A stretch of DNA of 64,000 bases from Pseudomonadales bacterium (GCA_012103535.1 WLWQ01000003.1:868001-932000), one strand, 5' to 3'; shown: positions 17,925 to 27,104, counted from the stretch's first letter. Notes: generated by a model not told the origin, from the letters alone. A program made the numbers and translations.

Positions 17925-18569
17925 TCAGTTCTCTACTAAATCTAAAATTCGATTTTTGAATTCCTCGACTGTAAGAGCTCGCTCAATTGTTAGGGCGCTT
18001 GAATCGACTAACACACCCGCCGCAACGTCACCATCGCCTTCGATGATTACTTGTGGTTTTTTTATTGCTGCTGGAATTGAAGCAACCGGCTGAATATTTG
18101 TAACAGGTCTACGATCGACAGTGCTCACCCGCCGTTCACCATTTTCTTCTTCTATTAGGAAATGTCCTTGCGACCAACCAAGTATGGGGTTTAACAAATC
18201 GCGACTGGTTGACTCAACAAAGTAGATTCCTTGTTCGCCTTCCTTTGGTATTGAGAGGCCACTGACTTCGACAATCTGACCATTAAAAGTTCCGCCAGCA
18301 AATTTTAGTTCGATCGTATCGGCAGAAAAGTCGCCCTTGACGACATCGTGAATGGCGAAAGTGACATAGGTATTAATGATCCCGGATCTTGAATCCTGTC
18401 TTGCCTCTCGGAGTAACACTTCTCCTTCAAACACCAACTCTGCATCGTTGGCAACTTTGTCTATATCCATACCGAGAATTGTTGTTGCAACGCTAACGGA
18501 AGAAATTACGGCGCTGACTACGACCAGCAGGTACAGAGTGAATTTTCGTTTGAACATTAAACTAACCAT
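17925..18569 (-). CDS. Exported hypothetical protein, partner of the matrixin-like protease
   Basis: 214 aa with a signal peptide (hydrophobic core, cleavage near SVA-TT). The body is predicted beta-rich with VFEGEVLLREARQDSR and VTFAIHDVVKGDF. I do not recognise a named family. It is the first gene of a two-gene unit with the protease, and a chaperone, inhibitor or substrate role is possible but speculative. ATG 18569 is listed; an internal ATG at 18557 is as likely. The 317-base gap upstream (18570-18886) holds no gene, only one palindrome. Confidence 0.6.
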   Translation of the reverse strand: MVSLMFKRKFTLYLLVVVSAVISSVSVATTILGMDIDKVANDAELVFEGEVLLREARQDSRSGIINTYVTFAIHDVVKGDFSADTIELKFAGGTFNGQIVEVSGLSIPKEGEQGIYFVESTSRDLLNPILGWSQGHFLIEEENGERRVSTVDRRPVTNIQPVASIPAAIKKPQVIIEGDGDVAAGVLVDSSALTIERALTVEEFKNRILDLVEN

Positions 18570-18774
18570 AAGTTGCGGCTATCTCTCGACCGTGATTATA
18601 CCAGCTCTACTATCTAGGACAGGGCCGCTGCAATAATTATTCCTATGGAACTGAAAATCTTTGAATCAAGTCCCATTTCGCTGGGCTTGAGCCACGGGAA
18701 ATCGGCATTTCAGATCCTTTATTACTAGCTATAACGCACAAACATCGGTTAGGGATGACATTTTGTGGGTAAAG

Positions 18775-18800
18775 TCAGGGAATAATGAGGGGTTCCCTGA
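18775..18800. promoter_or_regulatory. Inverted repeat upstream of the SulP gene
   Basis: TCAGGGAA at 18775-18782 and TTCCCTGA at 18793-18800 form a perfect 8-bp repeat with a 10-bp spacer, about 87 bases before the SulP start. It could be an operator or a small RNA stem. Nothing else in the gap identifies the regulator. Confidence 0.35.
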
Positions 18801-18886
18801 TACTCCCTGTATCCTAACATGCTAGTATCGGGCCCTCGCGGATAGAATTTTCGGCTTTAGCGAGCAGTTGAAACAATAAAAATAAT

Positions 18887-21064
18887 ATGCAGTCCAGCAA
18901 TTTTGCCAACATCGTCTCCGGTACTCTCATTGCACTGGTAAACATTTCAGTAGCCGTATCAGTGGCGGCACTTCTCTTTGCCCAAACTGATCCTCGCCTA
19001 ATGGTGCCGGGTATCGCAATTTTACTGGTTGGCACCTTAATCACTGGCCTTGGCGGTTCCCTCTTTAGTGATTTCAATGCGGTAATCTGTTCTCCCCGTA
19101 ATGGGCTTGTTCCGGTATTTGCGGTCATGGTGAGCAGCATCTATGTAACCATGGGTTCGCAATATTCTGTCGGTGCTGAAGCCACAATCATTGTAGCTAT
19201 CATGCTTACTACCCTTATTGCGGGTTTGTTTCTTCTCTTACTCGGTCGTATGAAGCTTGGCAATCTTGTTCGGTATATCCCTTATCCGGTAACCGGAGGA
19301 TTTTTTGCAGGTATTGGCTACATCTTTGTGGAAGGGGGACTGACAGTTGCCGCCAGTCAAGAACCAACTTTTAGTACATTTTCCAATAGTGAGTTTATTC
19401 AACTCATTACTCCGGCAGTTATCCTGGCTTTATGCCTAATTCTCGGAAAGATGTTTAGAGACAATCGCTTCTCAGTTCCCGGCATCATTCTTCTGTCGCT
19501 CTTAATTTTTTACAGCGTTCTTATTTTCTCAGGTGTTTCAACCGAAGAAGCATCGAATAACGGATTGTTGCCTTCGATAGAATCATCGGGATCGCTAATT
19601 CCGGTTTTTCATTTTGACTATTTTGCACAGGTCGATTGGATGGCCATTTCTCAACAACTCGGGGGCATTGTTGTTGTCGCGCTCTTGTGTTCCATGATGC
19701 TCTTGTTGGATGTATCTGGGATTGAGTTGATCGCCCGCAGTGACTTAAATCCGGACCATGAATTACAAGTGATGGGGTATACCAACATTGTAAATAGTTT
19801 ATTCGGAGGATTTCCCGGAGTACATGATGTGTCGGATACCGCCCTCGTTGATCGTCTGGGTGGTAAAGACCGACTAACAGGATTTGTGTACGTTGGTCTT
19901 GTTGCTGCAGCTATCTTAGCCGGTGCAGAATTCATGGAATTCGTTCCAACTTTTATCTTGGGCGGATTGTTAATATACGTTGGCTTGGAATTTCTAATTG
20001 ATTGGGTTTGGAAAGCACGGGACGAACTTCCTGTGTCAGATTACGTTGTGGTTCTGCTTATTCTCGTCGTCATTATCTTTTCCGACATCCTGCAAGGTGT
20101 CACGTTTGGATTCTTTGTCGCCATAATCCTGTTTGTAGTAAATTATTCTCAACTTAGCGTTATTAAGATTGAAACAAATGGCAGCGATCATGCGAGTAAT
20201 GTAGATCGTGATTTGGAAACACGGGAGTTACTTAACAAGGAAGGCAATCGCGTACTCATTCTGATTTTGCAGGGTTTTATTTTCTTCGGTACCGCAGACA
20301 AGTTAATTACGGCAATCAGAACGCGCATAATGGATAGGGAAGGTGGGCATTTTGATTATCTTGTGTTGGATTTTCATCACGTCAGTCAATTGGATACTTC
20401 TGCAATCGTTACCTTCTCTAAACTTGCACAACTCAGTGATCGGGTTGGCTTTCACGTGGTCATTAGTGGTGCGGACGAAAAATCGATCAAGCAACTCGTT
20501 AAACATGGCTTCTTCACCTTTGGTGAGCAGACCTGGGAAAGAAATTACAAAGAGCATCTAGATACCGCCGTAGATTGGTGCGAACGCCGCTTACTTTCGG
20601 AACTGGATCGTGCTGATGAAGATGGTAATCTCGATCTAGACGATGTACTACGCCGAATTGCCTATGAGGAAGGTGATGTCAAACTGCTGGCCTCATTTTT
20701 TGAAATAGAAGATCGTGGTCCTGGCGAGTACTTGTTCATGGAGGGTGATAAGGGTGATTCACTCTATTTTGTTGGAGGTGGCACTGTGGTTGTAGTGTTA
20801 AAGATTCCTAACCAGCAAGAACAGATACTTCGAAAATACAAAGCTGGTGCGATTCTAGGTGAAATGGCAATTTATACTGGCGATAATAGGACAGCCAGTG
20901 TGCGCATCGAGAAAGACGCCAAACTGTTTCGTTTGGATAAACAAAAACTGGAAGAAATGGGCAAGAAATTCCCGGCATCTACGGCAGCTCTACATACTTA
21001 TATAGTAAGAGTGTTATCAGAGCGGCTCAGTCGAGCGAATCGAAATCTTAGTCGATACGTTTAG
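18887..21064 (+). CDS. SulP anion transporter with STAS and cyclic-nucleotide-binding domains
   Basis: 725 aa. The first 430 residues are the SulP membrane domain (about 12 helices, with YIPYPVTGGFFAGIGYIFVEGG). Residues about 455-565 form a STAS domain (DYLVLDFHHVSQLDTSAIVTF), and about 600-715 a cNMP-binding domain (PGEYLFMEGDKGDSLYFVGGG, GAILGEMAIYTGDNRTASVRI). SulP proteins carry sulfate, bicarbonate or other anions. The C-terminal domain suggests gating or regulation by cAMP, cGMP or a related ligand. The transported anion is not deducible. No strong Shine-Dalgarno before ATG 18887. Confidence 0.9.
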   Translation: MQSSNFANIVSGTLIALVNISVAVSVAALLFAQTDPRLMVPGIAILLVGTLITGLGGSLFSDFNAVICSPRNGLVPVFAVMVSSIYVTMGSQYSVGAEATIIVAIMLTTLIAGLFLLLLGRMKLGNLVRYIPYPVTGGFFAGIGYIFVEGGLTVAASQEPTFSTFSNSEFIQLITPAVILALCLILGKMFRDNRFSVPGIILLSLLIFYSVLIFSGVSTEEASNNGLLPSIESSGSLIPVFHFDYFAQVDWMAISQQLGGIVVVALLCSMMLLLDVSGIELIARSDLNPDHELQVMGYTNIVNSLFGGFPGVHDVSDTALVDRLGGKDRLTGFVYVGLVAAAILAGAEFMEFVPTFILGGLLIYVGLEFLIDWVWKARDELPVSDYVVVLLILVVIIFSDILQGVTFGFFVAIILFVVNYSQLSVIKIETNGSDHASNVDRDLETRELLNKEGNRVLILILQGFIFFGTADKLITAIRTRIMDREGGHFDYLVLDFHHVSQLDTSAIVTFSKLAQLSDRVGFHVVISGADEKSIKQLVKHGFFTFGEQTWERNYKEHLDTAVDWCERRLLSELDRADEDGNLDLDDVLRRIAYEEGDVKLLASFFEIEDRGPGEYLFMEGDKGDSLYFVGGGTVVVVLKIPNQQEQILRKYKAGAILGEMAIYTGDNRTASVRIEKDAKLFRLDKQKLEEMGKKFPASTAALHTYIVRVLSERLSRANRNLSRYV

Positions 21065-21080
21065 GCGGCTATTAGTAAAA

Positions 21081-21491
21081 TCAGAATGTCGGTTGATCCA
21101 CTGGCAGTAACACTACAGGTACCATCTCACTGTATTGAAACCAATCACCGTCTATTCGGGCGATGTTCTCGCCTGAATCATCCAAACGAATGGTGCCCGT
21201 GAATTCTACATCTAACCTCGGGATGCGGATAATAATTTTACGCCCTTCGACGCTTACAGTGTCTGCAGGCATGCCGTAGATGCCCATTCCGCCGCTAATC
21301 AGAGCAGCAGCGTATTCGCCTTCCCGTAAGGTGAAAGTGAATGCGAGATTTGTGCTGTCTCGACCTATAACCAGCGGACCTTCCCAGGAGCCCTCTAGAG
21401 ACGGCGTATCTGCCTCATCTTGAGCAATAGAGCCGTTATTTAGTGAGGCACAAAAAAATACAAAAAGTGCAAATCGTCTTATCATATACAA
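21081..21491 (-). CDS. Small exported protein with a GSWEG domain
   Basis: 136 aa with signal peptide (cleaved near SIA-QD). The mature part (LEGSWEGPLVIG, LAFTFTLREGEYAAALIS, IDGDWFQYSEMVPVVLLP) looks like the small beta domain found in front of some secreted alpha/beta hydrolases, here standing alone. It could bind a lipid or other small ligand, but that is a guess. It converges on the SulP gene. ATG at 21491 or 21485. Confidence 0.6.
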   Translation of the reverse strand: MYMIRRFALFVFFCASLNNGSIAQDEADTPSLEGSWEGPLVIGRDSTNLAFTFTLREGEYAAALISGGMGIYGMPADTVSVEGRKIIIRIPRLDVEFTGTIRLDDSGENIARIDGDWFQYSEMVPVVLLPVDQPTF

Positions 21492-21628
21492 GATGTTAAA
21501 TCAGACTGGCGCAAAGACGCAATGATGTTGCAGGAATAGATGCGAAACTGACAGTTGGTTTGTTACTTCGACTTCCTGAAACGAATGGCAAAATTCAATT
21601 ATTCTACAAAGCAATACGAGTGAACAAC

Positions 21629-22447
21629 ATGGAACAAGAACTTGAGCAGGTTACAGAAATCTACAATTTAATTGTCACTTACCTGGTGACTTACAGCTTT
21701 CAGATACTTGGTGCCGTAATCATTATGATTGTTGGTGTCTTTATAGCGCGGCGAATTTCGACGATTGTTTTAAATCTTTGTCAAAAGAAAGACATCGATA
21801 TAACACTTAGTAGGTTTTTTGCCAGTTGTGCCCGCATTGCAATCATCGCCTCTGCAGTTGTTATTGCTTTACCTAAACTTGGTATACAGATTACGCCATT
21901 TATTGCCGCAATTGGCGCTCTCGGCCTTGGCGCTGGACTGGCGGTGCAAGGATTGCTTTCGAATTATGGGGCAGGACTTAGCATAATCCTATCCAGGCCG
22001 TTTGTAGTTGGAGATACGATTCGTGTTCAGGGTGTTTGGGGGCTAGTGAAAGAAGTCCACCTTTCCCACACTTTTCTAACGAATGAAGATGGGGAGCTAA
22101 TTACTATTCCAAATAAGCATATTATTGGCGAAATCATTCATAATTCTCAGGCGGACACTATTTTGGAATTGTCTGTTGGAATAGCTTACGACTCAGATGC
22201 AAACGCAACAATAGCGTCGATTAGAAAACGTCTGAGCAACATGGATGGGCTGAATACGGACAGACCAGTGCAGGTTGGAATAGATCAGTTCGGTGATAGC
22301 TCGATCAATCTAGGAATTCGCTGTTGGGCACCAACTGAACATTTTCATGAGGTGCGCTATCAATGCACAACAGCGGTTCACGAAGTGTTATCCGAAAACG
22401 GAATTTCGATCCCGTTTCCGCAAAGGGAAGTTCGAATGGTGAGTTGA
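21629..22447 (+). CDS. Small-conductance mechanosensitive channel (MscS family)
   Basis: About 272 aa, close to E. coli MscS. Three N-terminal helices end in the pore-lining glycine/alanine-rich helix (AIGALGLGAGLAVQGLLSNYGAGL), followed by RPFVVGDTIRV of the beta domain and a cytoplasmic cage domain (TIPNKHIIGEIIHN, FPQREV at the end). It releases solutes when membrane tension rises. ATG 21629 is preferred; GTG 21620 and TTG 21560 are in frame. Single gene between two genes on the other strand. Confidence 0.92.
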   Translation: MEQELEQVTEIYNLIVTYLVTYSFQILGAVIIMIVGVFIARRISTIVLNLCQKKDIDITLSRFFASCARIAIIASAVVIALPKLGIQITPFIAAIGALGLGAGLAVQGLLSNYGAGLSIILSRPFVVGDTIRVQGVWGLVKEVHLSHTFLTNEDGELITIPNKHIIGEIIHNSQADTILELSVGIAYDSDANATIASIRKRLSNMDGLNTDRPVQVGIDQFGDSSINLGIRCWAPTEHFHEVRYQCTTAVHEVLSENGISIPFPQREVRMVS

Positions 22448-22454
22448 CAAATGC

Positions 22455-23522
22455 TTATCGAAATAAATCTAAATCGATCGAGTCCGCCATCGCTTTGTAA
22501 CCTGCATCATTGGGATGCAGGTTATCTTCGGTAAATTCGGGAAGAATATGCTTAGGATTGTCTGGATCCCTGACTACAGCATCAAAATCGATGACTCCAT
22601 CGAACTCACCGCTAGTGCGAATAAAATTGTTTACCGCCTGGCGTTGAACTTCTCCTTCCTCGCTGTAATACACAGCATCTTGAAATGGAGTCAAAGTAGC
22701 AGCAAAGATTTTTATCCCGCGAGCATGAGTTCTGGCTATGATATTTCTGTAGCCGCTGATAATTTTGTCAGCTGATATTGGTGAACCAGTTTCCATCGTC
22801 GCCATGCCAATATCATTTATCCCTTCTAACAGTACCATGTGGGATACCTTGTTTAGGGCTAATACATCTCTTTCGAATCGAGCCTGCAAATTCTGACCAA
22901 ACTGAGGGCTCGATTCAGTGGTTACTCTGTTGCCACTTATCCCTGCATTAACGACAGCATATTTGCTAATAGAATCATCTTGGAAGATTCGTCTTGCAAA
23001 GTGATTGGGCCAGCGTTGGTTTCCTGAATCGGTGGATCCCCAACCGTCGGTAATCGAATCTCCGACGGTAGCAATAGTGGTTATCGAATCGTTGTTGATA
23101 ACATCAATTGCTGTCAACAAACTCCAGGCCGGCGTTTCGACCTCTACGGGAAAACTAATACTGTCAGTATGATTGCCTTGATCAGATACATAATTTGTTT
23201 GATTTGAAAGGGCATGAGCTGTGAGGAATCCAGTTTGCTCGGGCAGATAGATGCTTACGGCTAAATTAGTCAGTTCTGGAATATCGGTAGCTATCGGATC
23301 ACTAAAAACTAATGCTCCTTTCGATAGGCTAATCGAATCTTCGCCATTGAACGTTACTTCGATTGCAGAATTGCTTCTAATCGCACTTTCATTGTCCTGT
23401 AATGCGACGCTAACAGCGCCAACTGTGATTGCTTGATCTCCATGATAATTGGCCAGGCGCAGCCTTAGCGCGCTGCCACCAACAGAGGTATGAACGATAA
23501 GCCGTAGTGTTTGATCGTTCAC
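22455..23522 (-). CDS. SGNH/GDSL esterase, main part (gene interrupted by an in-frame TGA)
   Basis: 355 aa from GTG 23522. SGNH blocks are visible: GDSITDGWGS (Ser nucleophile), NAGISGNRV (Gly), EGINDIG (Asn), and NLHPNDAGY (Asp/His pair). The N-terminal beta domain (LRLIVHTSVGGSALRLRLANYHG) is typical of large secreted SGNH esterases. Upstream, the same frame continues past a TGA at 23571-23573 into WITT preceded by a signal peptide. The family has a W[VI]xTWAxSP motif there, so TGA replaces TGG. Without the upstream part this ORF has no signal peptide. May be a pseudogene or a sequence error. Confidence 0.8.
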   Translation of the reverse strand: MNDQTLRLIVHTSVGGSALRLRLANYHGDQAITVGAVSVALQDNESAIRSNSAIEVTFNGEDSISLSKGALVFSDPIATDIPELTNLAVSIYLPEQTGFLTAHALSNQTNYVSDQGNHTDSISFPVEVETPAWSLLTAIDVINNDSITTIATVGDSITDGWGSTDSGNQRWPNHFARRIFQDDSISKYAVVNAGISGNRVTTESSPQFGQNLQARFERDVLALNKVSHMVLLEGINDIGMATMETGSPISADKIISGYRNIIARTHARGIKIFAATLTPFQDAVYYSEEGEVQRQAVNNFIRTSGEFDGVIDFDAVVRDPDNPKHILPEFTEDNLHPNDAGYKAMADSIDLDLFR

Positions 23523-23570
23523 GGAATCGTAGCCGCTATCTGCAGGTGGCAGAGTGCTCGGACTAGTTGC

Positions 23571-23681
23571 TCAGGTTGTTATCCAACGAGTATCACTGTG
23601 TTCCTGTGCCGAGACAGCTAGGGATAAACAGAAAAGTAATCCGAAAACAAAATTTGAAATTAGAGAAGACTTAAGTTTCAT
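23571..23681 (-). pseudogene. Signal-peptide fragment of the SGNH esterase
   Basis: ATG 23681 opens a signal peptide (MKLKSSLISNF, hydrophobic core, VSA-QE) ending in SDTRWITT and then TGA. Reading through the TGA gives ATSPSTLPPADSGYDSVNDQ, in the same frame as the esterase below. GGAA lies eight bases before the ATG. A single G-to-A transition explains the break. Confidence 0.65.
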
Positions 23682-23796
23682 TGCAGTATTCCGAGCAGTA
23701 TTTTTTTCAGAGTTAAGCACAGATTCACCTAGATTAAAATCTACGACTTTTATTGCGGACAGTTTAAGCACTTGATATAAAACGCCCTCGATTTAT

Positions 23797-24480
23797 ATGG
23801 ACATCAATGTGGATATTTTACCTGCTGTAGAAATGGAATCGCCTGCCGGCGCAGATGTTAACGCGTCGATCATCTGGCTACATGGCTTGGGCGCCGATGG
23901 AAATGATTTCGCACCCATTGTGCCGCAATTGGTTCTGCCTTCAGATTTTGGGATTCGCTTCGTATTTCCCCACGCACCGTCGATTCCAGTGACCATTAAC
24001 AATGGCTTCGTTATGCCAGCCTGGTATGACATCAAACAAATGGATGTAGAACGTCACGTAGATGAAGCGCAATTAATGCAATCGGCGCGGTGGGTACACA
24101 ATTTAATAGAGCGAGAAATAGAGCGGGGAGTTCCGAGTGACCGCATTATAGTTGCAGGATTTTCTCAGGGTGGCGCAGTATCATTAGAGGCCGCTCTTAG
24201 CTATGACAAACCTCTTGCTGGCATAATGGCGCTTTCCACCTATTTCGCCACGGCCAACACCGTAGCGATTAATCCGATCCACAACAGCATTCCAATCATG
24301 ATATGCCATGGCTCTCTCGATCCAGTAGTTGCTGAGTCTCTGGGCCGCAAAAGTTTGGCAACTCTGCAGAATCTCGGATTTGTCCCTGAGTACAATAGCT
24401 ATCCCATGGAGCACGCCGTTTGCCCCCAGGAAATTAATGACATTGGCGATTGGATAAGCCGAATTCTCAATCCCGAATAA
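23797..24480 (+). CDS. Carboxylesterase / phospholipase family alpha/beta hydrolase
   Basis: 227 aa, cytoplasmic, typical length for the small carboxylesterase (EstB-like, acyl-protein thioesterase-like) family. Triad: Ser in GFSQGG, Asp in GSLDPVV, His in PMEHAV. The oxyanion-hole motif LHGLGADGNDF is near the N terminus. ATG 23797 follows a short upstream region shared with the esterase on the opposite strand. Natural substrate unknown; lysophospholipids or short esters are usual. Confidence 0.9.
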   Translation: MDINVDILPAVEMESPAGADVNASIIWLHGLGADGNDFAPIVPQLVLPSDFGIRFVFPHAPSIPVTINNGFVMPAWYDIKQMDVERHVDEAQLMQSARWVHNLIEREIERGVPSDRIIVAGFSQGGAVSLEAALSYDKPLAGIMALSTYFATANTVAINPIHNSIPIMICHGSLDPVVAESLGRKSLATLQNLGFVPEYNSYPMEHAVCPQEINDIGDWISRILNPE

Positions 24481-24485
24481 AATCA

Positions 24486-24516
24486 TTGACCTTAGAGTCA
24501 ACTCTAAGCTTATACT
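24486..24516 (+). promoter_or_regulatory. MerR-type promoter with operator dyad
   Basis: TTGACC (24486-24491) and TATACT (24511-24516) are spaced by 19 bp, the long spacing that MerR-family activators correct by twisting DNA. The perfect dyad CTTAGAGT-CA-ACTCTAAG fills 24491-24508, between the two boxes. It should drive the following merR-permease operon. Confidence 0.85.
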
Positions 24517-24558
24517 AGTCCCCATGAAAGCCGGAAAATGGCGGTTCGGGAGTTGGAA

Positions 24559-24987
24559 ATGCTTAAAATCAGTGAACTTGCAGCGAAAACAGGCCTTACG
24601 GCCCATACCATTCGATTCTATGAAAAACATGGGCTAATCAGCGCCAGCGAGAGAAGCGAGGCCGGATATCGCTATTACAACGAAGCAGATATTCGACGTG
24701 CAGAATTTGTAAAAACTGCTCGCAATATTGGATTCTCCCTGGAAGATATTTCCCAATTACTGTCGATTCGAGTAGATAAAACCAGTCACAGTTGCCAGGA
24801 AGTAACGGACATAACCCAGCACAAATTGGATGAGGTCAATGCCAAGTTGGAAGAATTGCGGTCGATGCAAAACACGCTGCAAATCCTTTTGAAGAGTTGC
24901 TGCGGAGGACCGGAAAATGCAACTCACTGTTCCATCATGGAAGCGCTTGAAGCGGGTGACTTGAAGAAAACCAGGAGTGCCGCGTAA
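24559..24987 (+). CDS. MerR-family metal-responsive regulator (ZntR/CadR-like)
   Basis: 142 aa from ATG 24559, chosen because GGGAG lies six bases upstream; ATG 24538 is in frame. N-terminal winged helix: SELAAKTGLTAHTIRFYEKHGLI. A dimerisation helix follows, and a C-terminal cysteine-rich loop (SCCGGPENATHCSIM) plus a Cys in SHSCQEV, matching Zn/Cd/Pb-sensing members. It sits behind a promoter with the 19-bp spacer and its stop overlaps the start of the permease gene (TAATG), so it probably activates its own operon when metal is high. Confidence 0.9.
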   Translation: MLKISELAAKTGLTAHTIRFYEKHGLISASERSEAGYRYYNEADIRRAEFVKTARNIGFSLEDISQLLSIRVDKTSHSCQEVTDITQHKLDEVNAKLEELRSMQNTLQILLKSCCGGPENATHCSIMEALEAGDLKKTRSAA

Positions 24988-26045
24988 TGAATTTCTTAAC
25001 AAACTTTTGGAATTTAGTTATCGAAAGTGCACCCTGGTTGTTGATCGGCTATTTACTTGCCGGAATCATCAATCAGGTAATTCCAAGCAGCTGGGTAGAA
25101 AAACAATTAGCTAAACCGGGATTCGTATCAATAGTAAAAGGTGCTTTTATTGGTGCGCCATTACCACTCTGTTCTTGCGGTGTAATTCCCACTGCTCTAG
25201 CGATTCGCAAGGCCGGTGCATCAAAAGGTGCAACTTCTTCATTCCTTGTCGCAACTCCGGAAACTGGAGTCGATTCAATATCATTTTCCTACGCTGTTTT
25301 AGGGCCGATATTCGCCTTGATGCGACCAATCGGTGCGCTGACAAGTGCAATCATCGCTGGGGTATTAGTAAATACCTTTGATAAAGAAGATTCTGTGGCT
25401 ACTGAAGAAGTCACAGCAAGCAGCAGTTGCTGTAGTAATAAACAACAGGAAGAACAAGTCATACCACCATTGAGTGAGCGCTTAATATCCGCAGTTAAAT
25501 ACGGTTATGGACGCATGATTTCTGATACTGCGAAATGGTTGGCAATCGGATTGGTAGCTGCGGCAGTAATTACCACTCTGGTTCCGCAATCGTTTTTCCT
25601 GCAATGGGGTGATGGGCTGATGGCTATGATCATCATGGTTATCGTTGGCTTACCTATGTATATCTGTGCAACCGCTTCAACGCCAGTAGCTGCCAGTTTA
25701 TTGTTTGCCGGAATTTCACCTGGTGCGGCATTGGTCTTCATGTTGACAGGACCTGCAACAAACATTGCCACCATGGGAGTTATCAGAGAGCAACTTGGGA
25801 ATAGATCTTTGCTTGCCTACTTAATTGGAGTAATTGGTACAGCCATTGTTTGCGGTTTGTTACTGAATGAATTTTACCAGGCGTTTTCATGGCCATTGCA
25901 GCTATCCATGGCGGAGCATGGAGAGTCCTATCCTCTTTGGCGACAGCTAGCAGCAATAGCCCTGGTGGGTTTGATTGCCAGGGTTTGGGTGCAACCGCTG
26001 TTCAGCAAAAAAAGTTCACTCGGGACAACCGCCGAGCAGGTTTAA
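24987..26045 (+). CDS. SO_0444-type permease, putative Cu/Zn efflux
   Basis: 352 aa membrane protein of the DUF318 permease family. The signature GAPLPLCSCGVIPTALAIRKAGASKGATSSFLVATPETGVDS holds a conserved CSC metal-binding pair, and a cytoplasmic loop has a CCS motif near residue 148. Family members next to MerR genes are annotated as Cu/Zn exporters (from memory of the SO_0444 family). Coupled to merR by a TAATG overlap. Its 3' end overlaps the end of the convergent kinase gene by four bases. Confidence 0.88.
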   Translation: MNFLTNFWNLVIESAPWLLIGYLLAGIINQVIPSSWVEKQLAKPGFVSIVKGAFIGAPLPLCSCGVIPTALAIRKAGASKGATSSFLVATPETGVDSISFSYAVLGPIFALMRPIGALTSAIIAGVLVNTFDKEDSVATEEVTASSSCCSNKQQEEQVIPPLSERLISAVKYGYGRMISDTAKWLAIGLVAAAVITTLVPQSFFLQWGDGLMAMIIMVIVGLPMYICATASTPVAASLLFAGISPGAALVFMLTGPATNIATMGVIREQLGNRSLLAYLIGVIGTAIVCGLLLNEFYQAFSWPLQLSMAEHGESYPLWRQLAAIALVGLIARVWVQPLFSKKSSLGTTAEQV

Positions 26046-26932
26046 TCAGAAGTAGCGGTAGCCTTGAATATTCTATGATCGGAACCTAATTCGTAGAGGT
26101 AGTCAGCTTTTTCTGGCAAGTATTCAAGGCAGTGTCGAGTTATTCTCTCATAGTGCTGAATGAACCTTTCTAACTGATCTTCGTCCATAATTGCCGAAGC
26201 GTGAAGTGAGCTGAGATTTCTTAGTTTTTCTTCCTGCAGTGCTCGCCACTCAAATACCTGCTCGAACGATGGTGCTTTCAACATGATTAACAAATCGAGT
26301 TGGTCAAAAACAGCCTGATACTGCCCTGCCAATTGGGTATTTACGAACTCACGCCAGCTACCGTCTTTGTCCTCTGATTCTTCGAGTACATTGACTGTCC
26401 TCCCCAAATCCTCAGCTTCCTGAGGTGGTGCTCCTACGAACCAACCCTCCAATAAAACCGAATCGATCGGACCAGTTACACGTTGCCAATCGGATAATCC
26501 ACATCGATCATCCATGGCTTTATTAAACCTGGGAACTTCACACACTTGCTTTGATTCTAAGTTTCGAAACTCGGTGATTTTTTTTAACAGTAGGGAAGTG
26601 TCATGGGTACCAGGAACTCCTCGTGTAATTAATAACGGGTGTTGCTTTTCCGCAAGGAGTTGGCGTTCTGCTTTGGTAAAATAAAAATCATCTATAGATA
26701 GATTGGCGATGCCGAATCCTCGAGCTTCGAGCAGTTTAACCAGCAACTTAGCTAGAGTTGTTTTCCCTGTACCTTGGGCACCATTAAGGCCTATGAAAAG
26801 GGTGTCTGCAGAGCCAAGAATACGCTGTGCTATCTGATCGACCAGCGGGACGACAAATTTCCCTGCATCTTCGATATATGAAGAGGGAAGTGATTCCTGG
26901 TCAACGAAATTGCTGATGAGTTGTGAGTACAT
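26042..26932 (-). CDS. P-loop kinase, D-glycerate 3-kinase-like
   Basis: 296 aa with Walker A GLNGAQGTGKTT near residue 50, SIDDFYFTKAER after it, and GVPGTHD, a pattern shared by plant-type D-glycerate 3-kinase and the uridine/pantothenate kinase superfamily. FNKAMDDR and VLLEGWFVGA (Walker B-like) also fit glycerate kinase. The product would feed 3-phosphoglycerate into central metabolism. No photorespiratory or serine-pathway genes are adjacent, so the assignment rests on motifs only. Confidence 0.75.
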   Translation of the reverse strand: MYSQLISNFVDQESLPSSYIEDAGKFVVPLVDQIAQRILGSADTLFIGLNGAQGTGKTTLAKLLVKLLEARGFGIANLSIDDFYFTKAERQLLAEKQHPLLITRGVPGTHDTSLLLKKITEFRNLESKQVCEVPRFNKAMDDRCGLSDWQRVTGPIDSVLLEGWFVGAPPQEAEDLGRTVNVLEESEDKDGSWREFVNTQLAGQYQAVFDQLDLLIMLKAPSFEQVFEWRALQEEKLRNLSSLHASAIMDEDQLERFIQHYERITRHCLEYLPEKADYLYELGSDHRIFKATATSD

Positions 26933-27104
26933 TGTGTATATCTAGAGAATAAGTTGTTGGTAAGTGGCGACCTACAATTGATAGTACAGTGGAAGGAATA
27001 AAAGGACCAATTACTGCGTGCCGAAGAAATTCGCGCTGTGTTACGATATCACTAACAACTTTCTTGTTGTGTTTCTTTTTACATCTATCGAGTTTGAAAC
27101 TTTA

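Noticed and set aside
18665..18687. Hairpin CAAG-T-CCCA / TGGG-CTTG upstream of SulP
   Set aside because: Short with a bulge and a six-base loop; no clear role and not stronger than expected by chance.
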